A stretch of DNA of 64,000 bases from NCBI RefSeq assembly GCF_025996515.1, contig NZ_BLRH01000034.1, positions 434,001 to 498,000 on the forward strand, written 5' to 3'. Below, piece by piece: positions 52,388 to 61,551 of this stretch. The number at the start of each line of letters is the position of its first letter. Positions within the stretch are counted from its first letter, which is position 1. Source of the stretch: Rhizohabitans arisaemae (GTDB lineage Bacteria; Actinomycetota; Actinomycetes; Streptosporangiales; Streptosporangiaceae). The notes below the pieces were generated by a model, which ran no database searches, was not told the origin of the DNA, and worked only from the letters and a program-made list of their open reading frames with translations. Both the position numbers and the translations under genes were made by a program.

Positions 52388-52692
52388 CCTGGCTCCACGG
52401 GGGCGGCGCCGGGCCTCACGGTCCGGCGCCGAGCGCCGGCCGACGCGAGAGGCACCGACGCGTGGAAAGTCACCGCGCCGCGCTTCTGGATGTCGGCCGA
52501 CCACGAGATCGGCGTCCGAGCGGACAGGTGGTCGAAAGTGAAGGGGACGGGCTCCGACCCGGCATGCCGACCGCGGAACCGAGGCCCTCACGCGGACGCC
52601 GTACGCAGCCGTGCCCCGGCCTTGACGATTGACCGGATCGAAGCATCGCGTTCAGTTCGTCGCGGCGGGTCGCCTTGATCTCTGGTGCGGGG
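52388..52692. other. 305-nt spacer between convergent genes
   Basis: No gene identified. It likely holds transcription ends of both neighbours. Confidence 0.35.
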
Positions 52693-53349
52693 TTACCGGT
52701 CGGCGTGGATATGGTCCTGCTCGTCCGGGAAGCCGATGAGCGACTCGTCGGCCGGATCGAAGACACCGCCGGTGAGCGGGGCGAGCCCGTCAGGCCCGAG
52801 GAAGGACACGAGGTGTTCGTTGTCCGGGCCGTCGACTTGGCAGTGGCGAGCGTCGCGGCGGGCCCCGTTCACCAGCAGGCGGACCCCCCACCGATCAGCG
52901 GCCCGGCACAGCTGCCGGACGGCCTCCGACAGGTCGTCGCCCTGAGCGACGACAGTCGGCTCTTCGTCGAACGTCAGCTCCTCGTCGTCGATGAACTGGA
53001 ACGTCACCGTCCACGGCTCGTTCCCACGCACGATCACGAGTGCGCGCTCGGGCTCACCGTGGCGCAGAATGCCGATCTCCACGGGCTCGCCCCGGACGAT
53101 GTTCCCCCACCGGTAGCCCGGCTCGGGCATCTCGCGGTACTTGGTGCCGCATGCCAGGCACTCCCACCGTTCCCAACGGACCATGCAACCGCCGAGAACG
53201 AACAGCCCCTCATCCAAGGCCCTTTCCAGCTTTTCGGTGAAATGCGGGTACCCGTACATGATCGGTACCACCCTGCCTTCGTCACACCGAAGACACAGCG
53301 GACGCCGATCTTCCGTGCTCTCCCCGCCCCCGCCCTCGACATGGTGCAA
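52693..53349 (-). CDS. zinc-ribbon protein of unknown function
   Basis: A 218-residue protein with two CxxC pairs (CLRCDEGRVVPIMYG near the N-terminus and CLACGTKYRE about 45 residues on) that should form one zinc ribbon. A mixed alpha/beta C-terminal region follows. Small actinobacterial proteins with this CxxC-x-G-x-VVPI-x-YG front are common but uncharacterised. A TTG start gives 18 residues ahead of the first Cys pair; a later ATG would remove one pair and is unlikely. Confidence 0.75.
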   Translation of the reverse strand: MHHVEGGGGESTEDRRPLCLRCDEGRVVPIMYGYPHFTEKLERALDEGLFVLGGCMVRWERWECLACGTKYREMPEPGYRWGNIVRGEPVEIGILRHGEPERALVIVRGNEPWTVTFQFIDDEELTFDEEPTVVAQGDDLSEAVRQLCRAADRWGVRLLVNGARRDARHCQVDGPDNEHLVSFLGPDGLAPLTGGVFDPADESLIGFPDEQDHIHADR

Positions 53350-53797
53350 AACTCAGCCCTTTCGCTCCGGTGAATCATCGGTGACCAATCGCCACAGCGA
53401 TGTAGACGCTGTTGAGGCCCGTTTGGTTCTCCGGTCGGTCCGGCCCTCGGGGATCGGGGCACTGTGCCTGAGCCGATGCCTCAGCGTGCGCCGATACGGC
53501 CGAGAGGCCGGGACCTCGGAGGACGCTGGGGCACCGGCTGTTCCGGCGAGCACCGGACCACCGCCTCGGGGACGATCGCGATGCCCGGCCGGACCGCAGC
53601 GTGGGTTCCCGCTGGGACGCCGATATGGTCAGGCCATGAAAATGGCCCTTCAAGCCTCGATGCCTTTACAAAGTAAGCCATAGCCGAACGTTGTGCCGGG
53701 CGGGGCGGACGGCCTTCCGCCGAGCGCCGACTCCAGGCCGCGCAGCTCGCTGGAGATGTCGAGGCGCTGGATCGGCGCTCATCGGGAGACCGAGGGG
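53350..53797. other. 448-nt spacer downstream of the biosynthetic operon
   Basis: No gene seen. One motif copy (53664-53680) lies here, upstream of the zinc-ribbon gene. The region marks the left boundary of the cluster. Confidence 0.4.
53664..53680. repeat. copy 4 of the dispersed TAC-N3-GTA motif
   Basis: CTTTACAAAGTAAGCCA, the same core as copy 2. About 315 nt upstream of the minus-strand zinc-ribbon gene start. Confidence 0.5.
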
Positions 53798-56700
53798 TCA
53801 GCTCGCAGAGGGGGCCGGGGCCGCCAGATCGCTGTGATCCGGTTGTCCCTCCCCAGGACGGTCCGGGGCGGGCAGAGCGTCGACGAGCCCCCGAATCAGC
53901 CGGCCGAGGTCGGGGCGGGCGGCCAGGTGATCGGGTGAACGTGCGAAGCGGTGCACGTGTACGGTGCCGCCGACCAGGGACCTCCATCGGTCCAGGCCCG
54001 GTCCGGGCTCCTCGTCGACGAACAGGTGCACGTCGTGCGGGTAGCCGGCGGGTCGCCAGCGGTCGGCGGCCCGCTCGTTGTGGAGGGCCACCTGCGCCCA
54101 GCGGCGGAAGTACGAGGGCCGTCCCCCCGTGGCCTCCGCGTTCAGGTCGGCGTCGATCACGTGTCCGGCGCCGAAGGCCTCGTACTGGTGGCGCAGGTCC
54201 GCCAGGCGGCGTTCGACGGGAGACTCGGCGCCGGTGCAAGTGGTTGCGGGCCGACAGGAGCCTTCGTCGGAAGGCCAGGTGTTGATCAGTCCGAGGAAGG
54301 CCACGTCGGCGCCTTCGGCGTGCAGCCGCCGGGCCATCTCGTAGGCGACCAGGCCGCCCATGCAGTTGCCCGCGAGCAGGTACGGGCCGGAGGCCGTGAC
54401 CACGCGGACCTCGGCCAGGTAGGCGTCGGCCATCTCCTCGACGGTCTCCAGCGGGGCGCCCCAGCCGTCAAGGCCGCGCGCCCGCAGCCCGTACACGGGG
54501 CGGCCGAAGTCCGCCTCCGCCACCAGGCCGCGGAGGAAGGTGACGTCTCCCGAGCCGCCGTGCACCACGAACAGCGGCGGATCCGCACCCGCCGGGACAA
54601 CCCGGACGAGCGACCCGCGCGGGCGCGGGGTCCAGCGGGGGTCGACCATCGCGGCCAGCTCCTTGATCGTGGGCCGGCCCGTGAAGGAGTCCAGGGGTAC
54701 GTCGACGCCGAGGTCGTCGGAGACCGCGGCGAGGACGGCGACCATCGCCAGGGAGTCGCCGCCGAGGTCGAAGAAGTCGTCGGACCGCCCGATCTCGACC
54801 CGGCCGAGGACCGCCCGGAAGATGTCGAGCAGGGCGTGTTCCACGAATCCGGTCGGACCCGGCAGCGGGTCGCCGGACACGGCGGCCTCGAGGGCCGGCA
54901 AGGCGTTCCGGTCCAGCTTGCCGGAGGCGGTGCGGGGCAGCTCGTCCAGCCAGACCACGGATGCGGGGATCAGGTGGCGGGGCAGCCGGGCGGCCAGGTG
55001 GGCCGAAAGGTCGGTGCCGGTGTCGACGACGGTGGCCGGGGTGACGTACGCCAGGAGACCGTCGGCCGACCCGGCGGCCTCTCCGTACGGCACCACCGCG
55101 GCGTCGCGTACCGCGGGGTGGGAGTGGAGCGCGGTCTCGGTATCGGCCGGTTCCACCCGTACCCCGCGGATCTTCACCTGGCGGTCCAGCCGGCCGAGGA
55201 ACTCAAGGTCCCCGGCGGGCGTGTGGCGGACCCGGTCCCCGGTCCGGTACATCCGGGCTCCGGGTTGGCCGGAGAACGGGTCGAAGGTGAACACGGCGGC
55301 GGTCCGCTCGGGGTCGCCGAGGTATCCGATCCCGACCCCTGCTCCCCCGATGCACAGCTCCCCCGCGACCCCGGGCGGGACCGGACGCTCGCCGTCCAGA
55401 ACGTAGACGTGAACGTTGTCGATCGGCCGGCCGATCAGCGACGCGCCCGGCGGCCCGCTGCGCGAATGCAGGTGGCCGGTGGCGTAGGTCGTGGTCTCGG
55501 ACGGGCCGTAGAAGTTGTGGACGCGCTCCACCCGGCTCGCGGCGAAGATCCGGTCCGGCAGGTCGCCGGGGAGGGACTCCCCGGCCAGGTTCACGGTGCG
55601 CACCGAATCCGGCAGCGGGCCGGTGCGCAGAAGCGCGTTCATCGTCGACGGGACGGTGCTCACCAGGCTCACCGGGTGAACGCCGGGAAGCCGGCTCAGC
55701 TCCAGCGGGGAGCCGGCCAGCACCGCGGTGCCGCCCGCGCACAGCGGGGCGAACAACTCCAGCAGCGCGCAGTCGTAGACCGGGGTGGTCGTGGCCAGCA
55801 CCCCGGCGAGTTCGGCGCCGGTGAAGCGACGCCGCGACCAGCGGAGGAAGTTGACCGCGTTGCGGTGGGAGATCCCGACCGCCTTGGGGCGTCCGGTGGA
55901 CCCCGAGGTGGAGATGGCGTACGCCAGGTCGGACGCCAGGCCCGGGGCCAGGGGCCGTCCGTCGTGGTCGTCCGGCCGCAGGTCCACGGTGGGGACGTCG
56001 ACGACGGTGACCGGTACGGCGGGTGGCCGCGGCCCGATCGAGAGGCGGACCCCGAGACGGCGGATCTCGGCGGTCAGCCGTTCCGCCGGGTGGGCCGGGT
56101 CGCATGCCAGGTAGGCGCCGCCCGCTTTGAGGACGGCCAGCAACGCGACGACCGTGGCGACGTCCAGGCGGGACGTCCACACCACGCACAGCTCGCCGGG
56201 GGCGATTCCGGCCCGGCGCAGCCGGTGTGCGCCCGCGTTGGCCAGCCGGTCGAGTTCGCGGTACGGCACGACGCGGGAGCCGTCGACCAGCGCCGGGGCG
56301 TCCGGTACGGCGTCGGCGCTCTGATGGAACAGCTCGTGCATCCGCGTGTCGCCGCCGGGGACGACCGGTCCGTGGCCGGCCCGGCGAAGCAGTTCCCGGT
56401 CTCGGCGGGTGAGCAGCGGGTGGCTGAGGACCTGCCGGTGCGGCGCCTCCGTCACGGCGGTGAGCAGCATGCCGTGGCGCGCCGCGATGTCCTCGATCGT
56501 CTCCCGCGCGAAGAGCTCCCGGTCGTACCGGTAGGTCAGCCGGATCGAGTCGCCGCGGCGGCGGGCGCACAGGGCCAGGTCGACCGGAGCCGTGGCGGTG
56601 TCGAGCTCGATCAGGTCCGCGGCCAGGCCGGAGTGGGTGAACGCCTGGAGCAGTTCCGGTTCCGGCGGGACGGCCTGGGAGTCCAGCAGGACCTGGAACA

Positions 56701-57727
56701 TCGGGTCCACGCCGGGGACCCGGGGCGGGCGGACCGCCCGGACGACCTGCGCGAACGGGACCGCGGCGTGCGCGAGCGCGGCGTGGACGGTGCGGGACTC
56801 GGCCGCGAGCAGGCCGGTGAAGCTCAGCTCGCGGTCGAGCGGCGTCCGCATGACCACCGGATTCACGAAATATCCGATCATGCGGCGCAGGTGGGGACGG
56901 GTCCGCCGGGACACCGTCGCCGCGATCAACAGGTCGTGTCCGCCGGTCTCATGGGCCAGCAGCCCGCGCAACGAGGCCAGCAGCAGCGTGAACGCCGACA
57001 CGCCGTGCTCGGCGCACACGCGATGGGCGTCCCGGAGCAGGCCGCCCGGCAGGTCGGCGACGACCGTGTCCCCGGCGCGGCTGCGCACCGCCGGACGCGG
57101 CCCGATCGTGGGCAGCTCGATCACGGGGTCGGCACCGCGCAGCCGGTCGCGCCAGTACGCCGTCTCCCGGTCGGCCCTGGCCGGGTCGCCGGGCCCGGCG
57201 ACCCGCGCGCAGTACTCCAGGTAGGCGGAGGGAGGGGGCAGGTCCGGCGGCCCGCCGCAGCCGGTCCGGAACGCGTAGGCCGCCCCGAGGTCCCGCAGCG
57301 CCAGCCGCAGGGAGTGTCCGTCGGAGGCCAGGTGATGGGCGACCCAGGTCAGCAGGTGGTCTTCGGCGCCGAGCGGCGTGAGCCAGGCCCGTACCGGCGG
57401 GCCGTCGTCCAGGTCGAAGGGCCGGCTCGCCTCCGCCGAGGCGGACTCCAGCGCCTCCGCCGGGCCGGCCCGATCACGGATCCGCAGGCGGACCGTCCCC
57501 GGCGGCGTGATCCGCTGGACCGGTCGCCCGCCGACCGGCTCGAAGGCGGCGCGCAGCGCCGGATGGTGGGAGACGACGTCGTCGAACGCCCGGCGCAGCG
57601 CCGCCGTCTCCAGCGGGCCGCGCAGCCGCACCGCGATCCCGTTGGCGTGGAACGGGCTTCGCGGGGCCAGCCGCTGCAGATAGAACAGGCTCTCCTGGTA
57701 GGGGGTGAGCGGGATGTCCTCGGTCAT
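53798..57727 (-). CDS. single-module NRPS: C-A-PCP-TE
   Basis: A 1309-residue non-ribosomal peptide synthetase. Condensation domain 1-430 with intact HHLASDG (131-137); adenylation domain about 460-945 with TSGSTGRPK, YGPSETT, YRTGD and the lysine of PRTASGKLDRN; carrier domain about 955-1030 with DFFDLGGDSL (phosphopantetheine Ser 992); thioesterase about 1050-1300. The TE nucleophile elbow is GNCMGG (Cys 1122, codon at 54364-54362), with His at about 1267. A hand alignment gives the specificity code D-C-L-S-N-A-F-T-Y-K, which I cannot assign. It starts inside the LanM stop (ATGA). The condensation domain has no upstream module, so its donor may be the RiPP or another acyl unit. Confidence 0.93.
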   Translation of the reverse strand: MTEDIPLTPYQESLFYLQRLAPRSPFHANGIAVRLRGPLETAALRRAFDDVVSHHPALRAAFEPVGGRPVQRITPPGTVRLRIRDRAGPAEALESASAEASRPFDLDDGPPVRAWLTPLGAEDHLLTWVAHHLASDGHSLRLALRDLGAAYAFRTGCGGPPDLPPPSAYLEYCARVAGPGDPARADRETAYWRDRLRGADPVIELPTIGPRPAVRSRAGDTVVADLPGGLLRDAHRVCAEHGVSAFTLLLASLRGLLAHETGGHDLLIAATVSRRTRPHLRRMIGYFVNPVVMRTPLDRELSFTGLLAAESRTVHAALAHAAVPFAQVVRAVRPPRVPGVDPMFQVLLDSQAVPPEPELLQAFTHSGLAADLIELDTATAPVDLALCARRRGDSIRLTYRYDRELFARETIEDIAARHGMLLTAVTEAPHRQVLSHPLLTRRDRELLRRAGHGPVVPGGDTRMHELFHQSADAVPDAPALVDGSRVVPYRELDRLANAGAHRLRRAGIAPGELCVVWTSRLDVATVVALLAVLKAGGAYLACDPAHPAERLTAEIRRLGVRLSIGPRPPAVPVTVVDVPTVDLRPDDHDGRPLAPGLASDLAYAISTSGSTGRPKAVGISHRNAVNFLRWSRRRFTGAELAGVLATTTPVYDCALLELFAPLCAGGTAVLAGSPLELSRLPGVHPVSLVSTVPSTMNALLRTGPLPDSVRTVNLAGESLPGDLPDRIFAASRVERVHNFYGPSETTTYATGHLHSRSGPPGASLIGRPIDNVHVYVLDGERPVPPGVAGELCIGGAGVGIGYLGDPERTAAVFTFDPFSGQPGARMYRTGDRVRHTPAGDLEFLGRLDRQVKIRGVRVEPADTETALHSHPAVRDAAVVPYGEAAGSADGLLAYVTPATVVDTGTDLSAHLAARLPRHLIPASVVWLDELPRTASGKLDRNALPALEAAVSGDPLPGPTGFVEHALLDIFRAVLGRVEIGRSDDFFDLGGDSLAMVAVLAAVSDDLGVDVPLDSFTGRPTIKELAAMVDPRWTPRPRGSLVRVVPAGADPPLFVVHGGSGDVTFLRGLVAEADFGRPVYGLRARGLDGWGAPLETVEEMADAYLAEVRVVTASGPYLLAGNCMGGLVAYEMARRLHAEGADVAFLGLINTWPSDEGSCRPATTCTGAESPVERRLADLRHQYEAFGAGHVIDADLNAEATGGRPSYFRRWAQVALHNERAADRWRPAGYPHDVHLFVDEEPGPGLDRWRSLVGGTVHVHRFARSPDHLAARPDLGRLIRGLVDALPAPDRPGEGQPDHSDLAAPAPSAS

Positions 57728-60723
57728 CCCGCGACCTCCGCGAAGGCCGACGGCAGGAAGGGCAGGCCCCGCCGGCAGCCGGTCGCCGCGGCCGACCAGC
57801 CCGCCAGGCTTCCGGCGCGGCCGACCATGAGCCCCGGGGCTTCGACCGTCCACCGGCGCAGCGGAAGCGCCTCGCGCCGGGCCCAGGAGCCGAGCCGCGT
57901 CCAGTCCGCGAGCTCCGCGGCGAGCCCGGTCCGTTCCACCCCGATCAGATAGGCGCCGAGCGCGCCGTGGCACAGGGAGGGGTTGTTCGGCGTCGGACGG
58001 GTCGCCACGGCCGCCTCGACCATCTCGCGGAACGGGTGCCCGGCCAGAAAGCGGTCGACCTCCGGCGCGGGCACGCACCGCCGGACCCGGTCCAGGGCCA
58101 CCACGATTCCGGGCGCCCCGTGGCTCCAGGCGAACTCGCCGTGGCCGCCCACGGTGGACCGGCGCCGGACGTCGGGGAAGGTCTGCCCGGCCGGGTCGAA
58201 CAGGTCGAGCTCCCACCCGCAGGCGGCGACCGCGAGTTCGGCGGCCCGCCTGCCGGACGACCCGTCCAGGACCGCCGCCGCCTCGGCCAGCGCCAGGGCG
58301 TGACCGGCCTGACCGTGGGACAGGCCGCCGAGAGCCTGATCGGGTGAGGCCGAGACCGCGGGCTGGCGCCAGACGATCCGGTCCCCCGCCGTACGGCCGT
58401 ACTCGTCCAGCATCCCGATGAGGCGCCGCGACGGCGGCAGGTAGTCCTCATCCCCGAGGATCCGGTGGAGGGACGTCATGACCGCCAGCGCCCCGGCTGT
58501 CCCGCCGAGCAGGTCGGTCCCCCAGAAGTGGCGCTGCGGGGCCGGTTCGGCGAGGCCCTGGACGAGGGCGTGGCATCCGGCCCGGCCCAGGCGCCGTCCT
58601 TCGTCGCGGGCGCCGAGCATGCACAGGACGGCCACGAGCGGAAGTACGGCGGAGAGCTCGCCGAAGTAGGCTCCGCCCAGCCGCTGCGTCGGAGCCTTCA
58701 GCCGGGCCTCGGCGGACTCCGCAAGGCGGCGCGTCAGCGTCTCGACCGTGTCCCGGCCGACGAACCCGGCGCGGTGGCCGAGGGCAAGCCCGTACGCGAC
58801 GCCGGCGGTCCCGCAGTACAGGTCCCCGCCGATCAGGCCGAACTCGTGGTGGCCGCCGGGCGCGTTGCGGAAGCCGTACCACAGGTCGGGGTCGTCCCCG
58901 CTCGCGGCGAGGTAGTCCAGGAGGAAGCCCGCGGACGCCTCGGCCGCGGCCCGGCCCAGGCCGGGCTCCCATTCGGCCGGCCCCTGATCGGCCCCGTCGG
59001 CCACGGTGTGCCGGGGGTCCTCGCTCTCGTGGGCGGTCCGCAGGGACAGCATCGACCCGGAGATGATCTGGTGTTCGAAGGTGAGGCGAGCCGGGTCGGA
59101 CCAGTGCCGCAGGTCGTCGGCGACCGCGTCCCGGCCGGGGATGTGCTCCTGCTCGGAGAGGGCGCCGTGTCCGCCGTAGTAGGGCTCGCGGACGGCCGGG
59201 TCACCGCCGCGGGTGGTGAACCGGGGGATGTCCCCGGCCAAACAGGCGTCCACCTCGGCGGTCACCAGCCACGGTTCGACGCGGGACACATCGGTGAGGG
59301 CGTCGGTCAGGAACTCCCTGCGCTCGCCCGCGTCGCGCAGGTAGCGGGGGTGCAGGGACGCCTGGGTCGCGTAGTGGTACCCGGCCGTCGGCCTGGCCAG
59401 GAAGCGCGCCTCCAGCCGGCTCCCCTCCTCGACGAGGCCGGCCACGAGCGGAGCCGACTCGGCCAGGAGCCCGACGCCGATCCGGAAGCCGTCCAGCAGT
59501 TCCTCCAGGTACGCCCAGGGTGCAACCGGGCGGCCGTCCAGGTACACCGTGTTCCGGCTCGGCATCAGGTGGACGCCGTCCCGGACGATTCGCTCCAGAG
59601 GTGTGCCGGCGGCGGTGAACTGCTGGAGGGGAAGGCTGCACCACTGCTCGCCGAGCGATCCGAGCCCGCTCAGGTCGACGCCCCTGCGGTCGCCGCCCTT
59701 CCAGATCCAGGTGGGCAGCAGCCCGGTGGCCAGCGCGTTCCACTCCATGACCCGGGGAAGGGTCATCCCGCCGCGCGAGGGTGCCCCGGGGCGCTGGCGG
59801 TGGTGCAGCGCGGTCTCCAGGTCCACCGGCACCGGGGAGTCGGCGTGACAGATCAGGTTGTCGCAGTGCAGGTCGGTGATGCCGAGGGCGGTGGCGTAGG
59901 CGATGAGGAATCCGGCCCTGCCGTAGTACCGCGCGACCTGGCCCGGGTCCGCGCAGGGACGGGCGCCGACGTATTCGGCCCAGCCGTGGCCAGCGCGCAC
60001 CAGGTAGCCGGGAAGCCGCCAGCCGCGCAGCAGCGGGGATCCGCCGGACAGCTCGGCGAGGCCGGCGGTGAGCAGCTCCTCTAGGTGGAGTGAGCGCGGT
60101 TTGAACAGCACCCGTCCCCGGCCGCCGCGGTCGCCGAGCCGGACGATCGTCTCGCCGCCGCAGTGATGGTCGGAGGCGAGCACCTCGATCTCGATCCCGG
60201 CCGGGTCGGCGGCCCAGCCGAACCGGGCGGCCACCTCCTCCCGGTCGGCGGTGAGGGCCGCGGCGACCTTGCACGCGTACTCGACGGAGCACCGGACGTG
60301 GTCGGCGAGCAGCTCGTCCAGCGCCGGATACACGTCCAGGATCCCGATCAGCGGTCCGGCGTCGCGCTGCAGCGCCGCGCTCAGCTCGGACATGCTGCCC
60401 GGCGCGTCCCTCAGGCGCTGTTCCCGGGCGAGCGCGCATTCGAAGAGCAGCGCCTGACGGGCCGACAGGTCGAGCCGGACGGCCAAGGCCTGCAGAAAGG
60501 CCCGCTTCAACGCCGGGCCGACTCCGGCGGGGGCGGCCGAGGCCGCCTCCGAGAAACCTTCCAGGGCCACCGCCAGGTGGGGCCACAGGCAGCAGTCGGT
60601 GGTGAGCACGGGGGGACAGGAAGGTCCGATACGGACCGCGTCCCGGACCTGTGCCCGAATCGCGGCGCGGACCCGGTCCCGGACGGCCGGGTCCGCGTGC
60701 GATGAGGCGTCGACCTCGGTCAT
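57724..60723 (-). CDS. lanM: class II lanthipeptide synthetase (LanM)
   Basis: A 999-residue bifunctional enzyme. The N-terminal dehydratase half shows the kinase-like site: VLFKPRSLHLEELL (K208), GITDLHCDNLI (D284, H286, N289) and PVDLETALH (D301, E303). The C-terminal cyclase half has GLSHGQAG (H803), WSHGAPG (866-872) and CHGALG (C918, H919). LanC-type cyclases bind zinc with two Cys and one His; here the first Cys of the W-C-H-G motif is Ser 867 (AGC, 58125-58123). It should dehydrate Ser/Thr of the precursor at 61276-61497 and form thioethers, unless zinc loss impairs this. It overlaps the genes on both sides by 4 nt. Confidence 0.93.
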   Translation of the reverse strand: MTEVDASSHADPAVRDRVRAAIRAQVRDAVRIGPSCPPVLTTDCCLWPHLAVALEGFSEAASAAPAGVGPALKRAFLQALAVRLDLSARQALLFECALAREQRLRDAPGSMSELSAALQRDAGPLIGILDVYPALDELLADHVRCSVEYACKVAAALTADREEVAARFGWAADPAGIEIEVLASDHHCGGETIVRLGDRGGRGRVLFKPRSLHLEELLTAGLAELSGGSPLLRGWRLPGYLVRAGHGWAEYVGARPCADPGQVARYYGRAGFLIAYATALGITDLHCDNLICHADSPVPVDLETALHHRQRPGAPSRGGMTLPRVMEWNALATGLLPTWIWKGGDRRGVDLSGLGSLGEQWCSLPLQQFTAAGTPLERIVRDGVHLMPSRNTVYLDGRPVAPWAYLEELLDGFRIGVGLLAESAPLVAGLVEEGSRLEARFLARPTAGYHYATQASLHPRYLRDAGERREFLTDALTDVSRVEPWLVTAEVDACLAGDIPRFTTRGGDPAVREPYYGGHGALSEQEHIPGRDAVADDLRHWSDPARLTFEHQIISGSMLSLRTAHESEDPRHTVADGADQGPAEWEPGLGRAAAEASAGFLLDYLAASGDDPDLWYGFRNAPGGHHEFGLIGGDLYCGTAGVAYGLALGHRAGFVGRDTVETLTRRLAESAEARLKAPTQRLGGAYFGELSAVLPLVAVLCMLGARDEGRRLGRAGCHALVQGLAEPAPQRHFWGTDLLGGTAGALAVMTSLHRILGDEDYLPPSRRLIGMLDEYGRTAGDRIVWRQPAVSASPDQALGGLSHGQAGHALALAEAAAVLDGSSGRRAAELAVAACGWELDLFDPAGQTFPDVRRRSTVGGHGEFAWSHGAPGIVVALDRVRRCVPAPEVDRFLAGHPFREMVEAAVATRPTPNNPSLCHGALGAYLIGVERTGLAAELADWTRLGSWARREALPLRRWTVEAPGLMVGRAGSLAGWSAAATGCRRGLPFLPSAFAEVAG

Positions 60724-61289
60724 CCGCGGCGCTTGCCCACGGGACGGGGCGCCTCGTCCAGCGGGCCGTCAAGGCGCACGGTGCCCGCGGCGGCGGCGCG
60801 GGCGACCCGGGGGACGCAGCTCGCCTCGTCGATGGAGATGCCCATTTGCACGGCGCGCCGCGCGTTCAACGCGTCCAGGTACGGAGTGGGCTCCTGGTAG
60901 GTGCGCCACTCGATGATTTCCCCGCCTTTGAGGACCAGCCACTCCACGATGTCCCACTGGACCTCCAGCCCGGTCGGCTCGGCCATGTCGCCGGCCGTCA
61001 CCAGCTGCCCGGTGTTGTGGCCTTCCACCACCGAGCGGAGCACGACGGTCGTGTCGTCGCGGAGCACGTGCTGGACCCGCTTGACGGTGTCCGGGTAGAC
61101 ACCCAGGTAGGCGGCGAAGTAGGCGTGGGCCTTGTCGAACCCGCGCACCGAGGCGCCGGGAAGCACGAACAGGCAGTCGTCGGCGACCGGGATCGCCAGC
61201 GACGGTCCCTCCAGGCGTGCGCCCGTCATCCGCCAGAGCACCTCGTAGGCGGTCGCCAGGTCGGCCACACCGCTTTTAGCAGGTCGCAT
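60720..61289 (-). CDS. SnoaL-like (NTF2-fold) protein
   Basis: A 189-residue protein with an NTF2-like cone fold: AYEVLWRMTGARLEGPSLAIPVADDCLFVLPG then FDKAHAYFAAYLGVYPDTVKRVQHVLRDDTTVVLRSVVEGH and WDIVEWLVLKGGEIIEWRTYQEP. SnoaL-like proteins are polyketide cyclases, epoxide hydrolases, isomerases or simple binders. The ATG at 61289 lies inside the precursor gene, overlapping its last 14 nt; a GTG at 61268 is a possible alternative. Its stop overlaps the LanM start. Function in a lanthipeptide pathway is unprecedented to my knowledge. Confidence 0.85.
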   Translation of the reverse strand: MRPAKSGVADLATAYEVLWRMTGARLEGPSLAIPVADDCLFVLPGASVRGFDKAHAYFAAYLGVYPDTVKRVQHVLRDDTTVVLRSVVEGHNTGQLVTAGDMAEPTGLEVQWDIVEWLVLKGGEIIEWRTYQEPTPYLDALNARRAVQMGISIDEASCVPRVARAAAAGTVRLDGPLDEAPRPVGKRRG

Positions 61290-61497
61290 TGCAGCACCGC
61301 CCCGAGCACTGCGTGCAGCAGGACGTGCACGGCCTGGTCCCGCTCGACATCTCGCCGAGGAGTTCGTGGATCTCCCACGCCTGGACGGGCGGCGGCACCG
61401 GGAATCCGTCCGGCGTCGCGTCGGTCAGCCGACGTGACCGGGCGGCGGCTCGCGCCCCGCTTCGCACGTCTCCCCACATTTCAAGAACCGCGGTCAT
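61276..61497 (-). CDS. lanA: Cys-rich lanthipeptide precursor peptide
   Basis: A 73-residue peptide directly upstream of lanM. The leader (about 1-53) is helical and ends EIHELLGEMSSG. The putative core ends PCTSCCTQCSGRCCNATC and with the preceding TR has 7 Cys, 4 Thr and 2 Ser in 20 residues, so up to six thioether rings could form. GAGG precedes the ATG at 61497. No homologue is recognised by eye. The Cys total exceeds Ser/Thr, so at least one free Cys or a disulphide is expected if all Ser/Thr are dehydrated. Confidence 0.88.
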   Translation of the reverse strand: MTAVLEMWGDVRSGARAAARSRRLTDATPDGFPVPPPVQAWEIHELLGEMSSGTRPCTSCCTQCSGRCCNATC

Positions 61498-61551
61498 TTC
61501 AACACCTCACAGGTGACAAGATCAGCCGGACACCATGATAACTGTCAGTAG

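Noticed and set aside
53951-57952. Very long open frame (1333 codons) on the plus strand
   Set aside because: It is antisense to the NRPS gene; repetitive Arg/Gly/Ala/Pro-rich composition with no domain, a normal side effect of high GC content.
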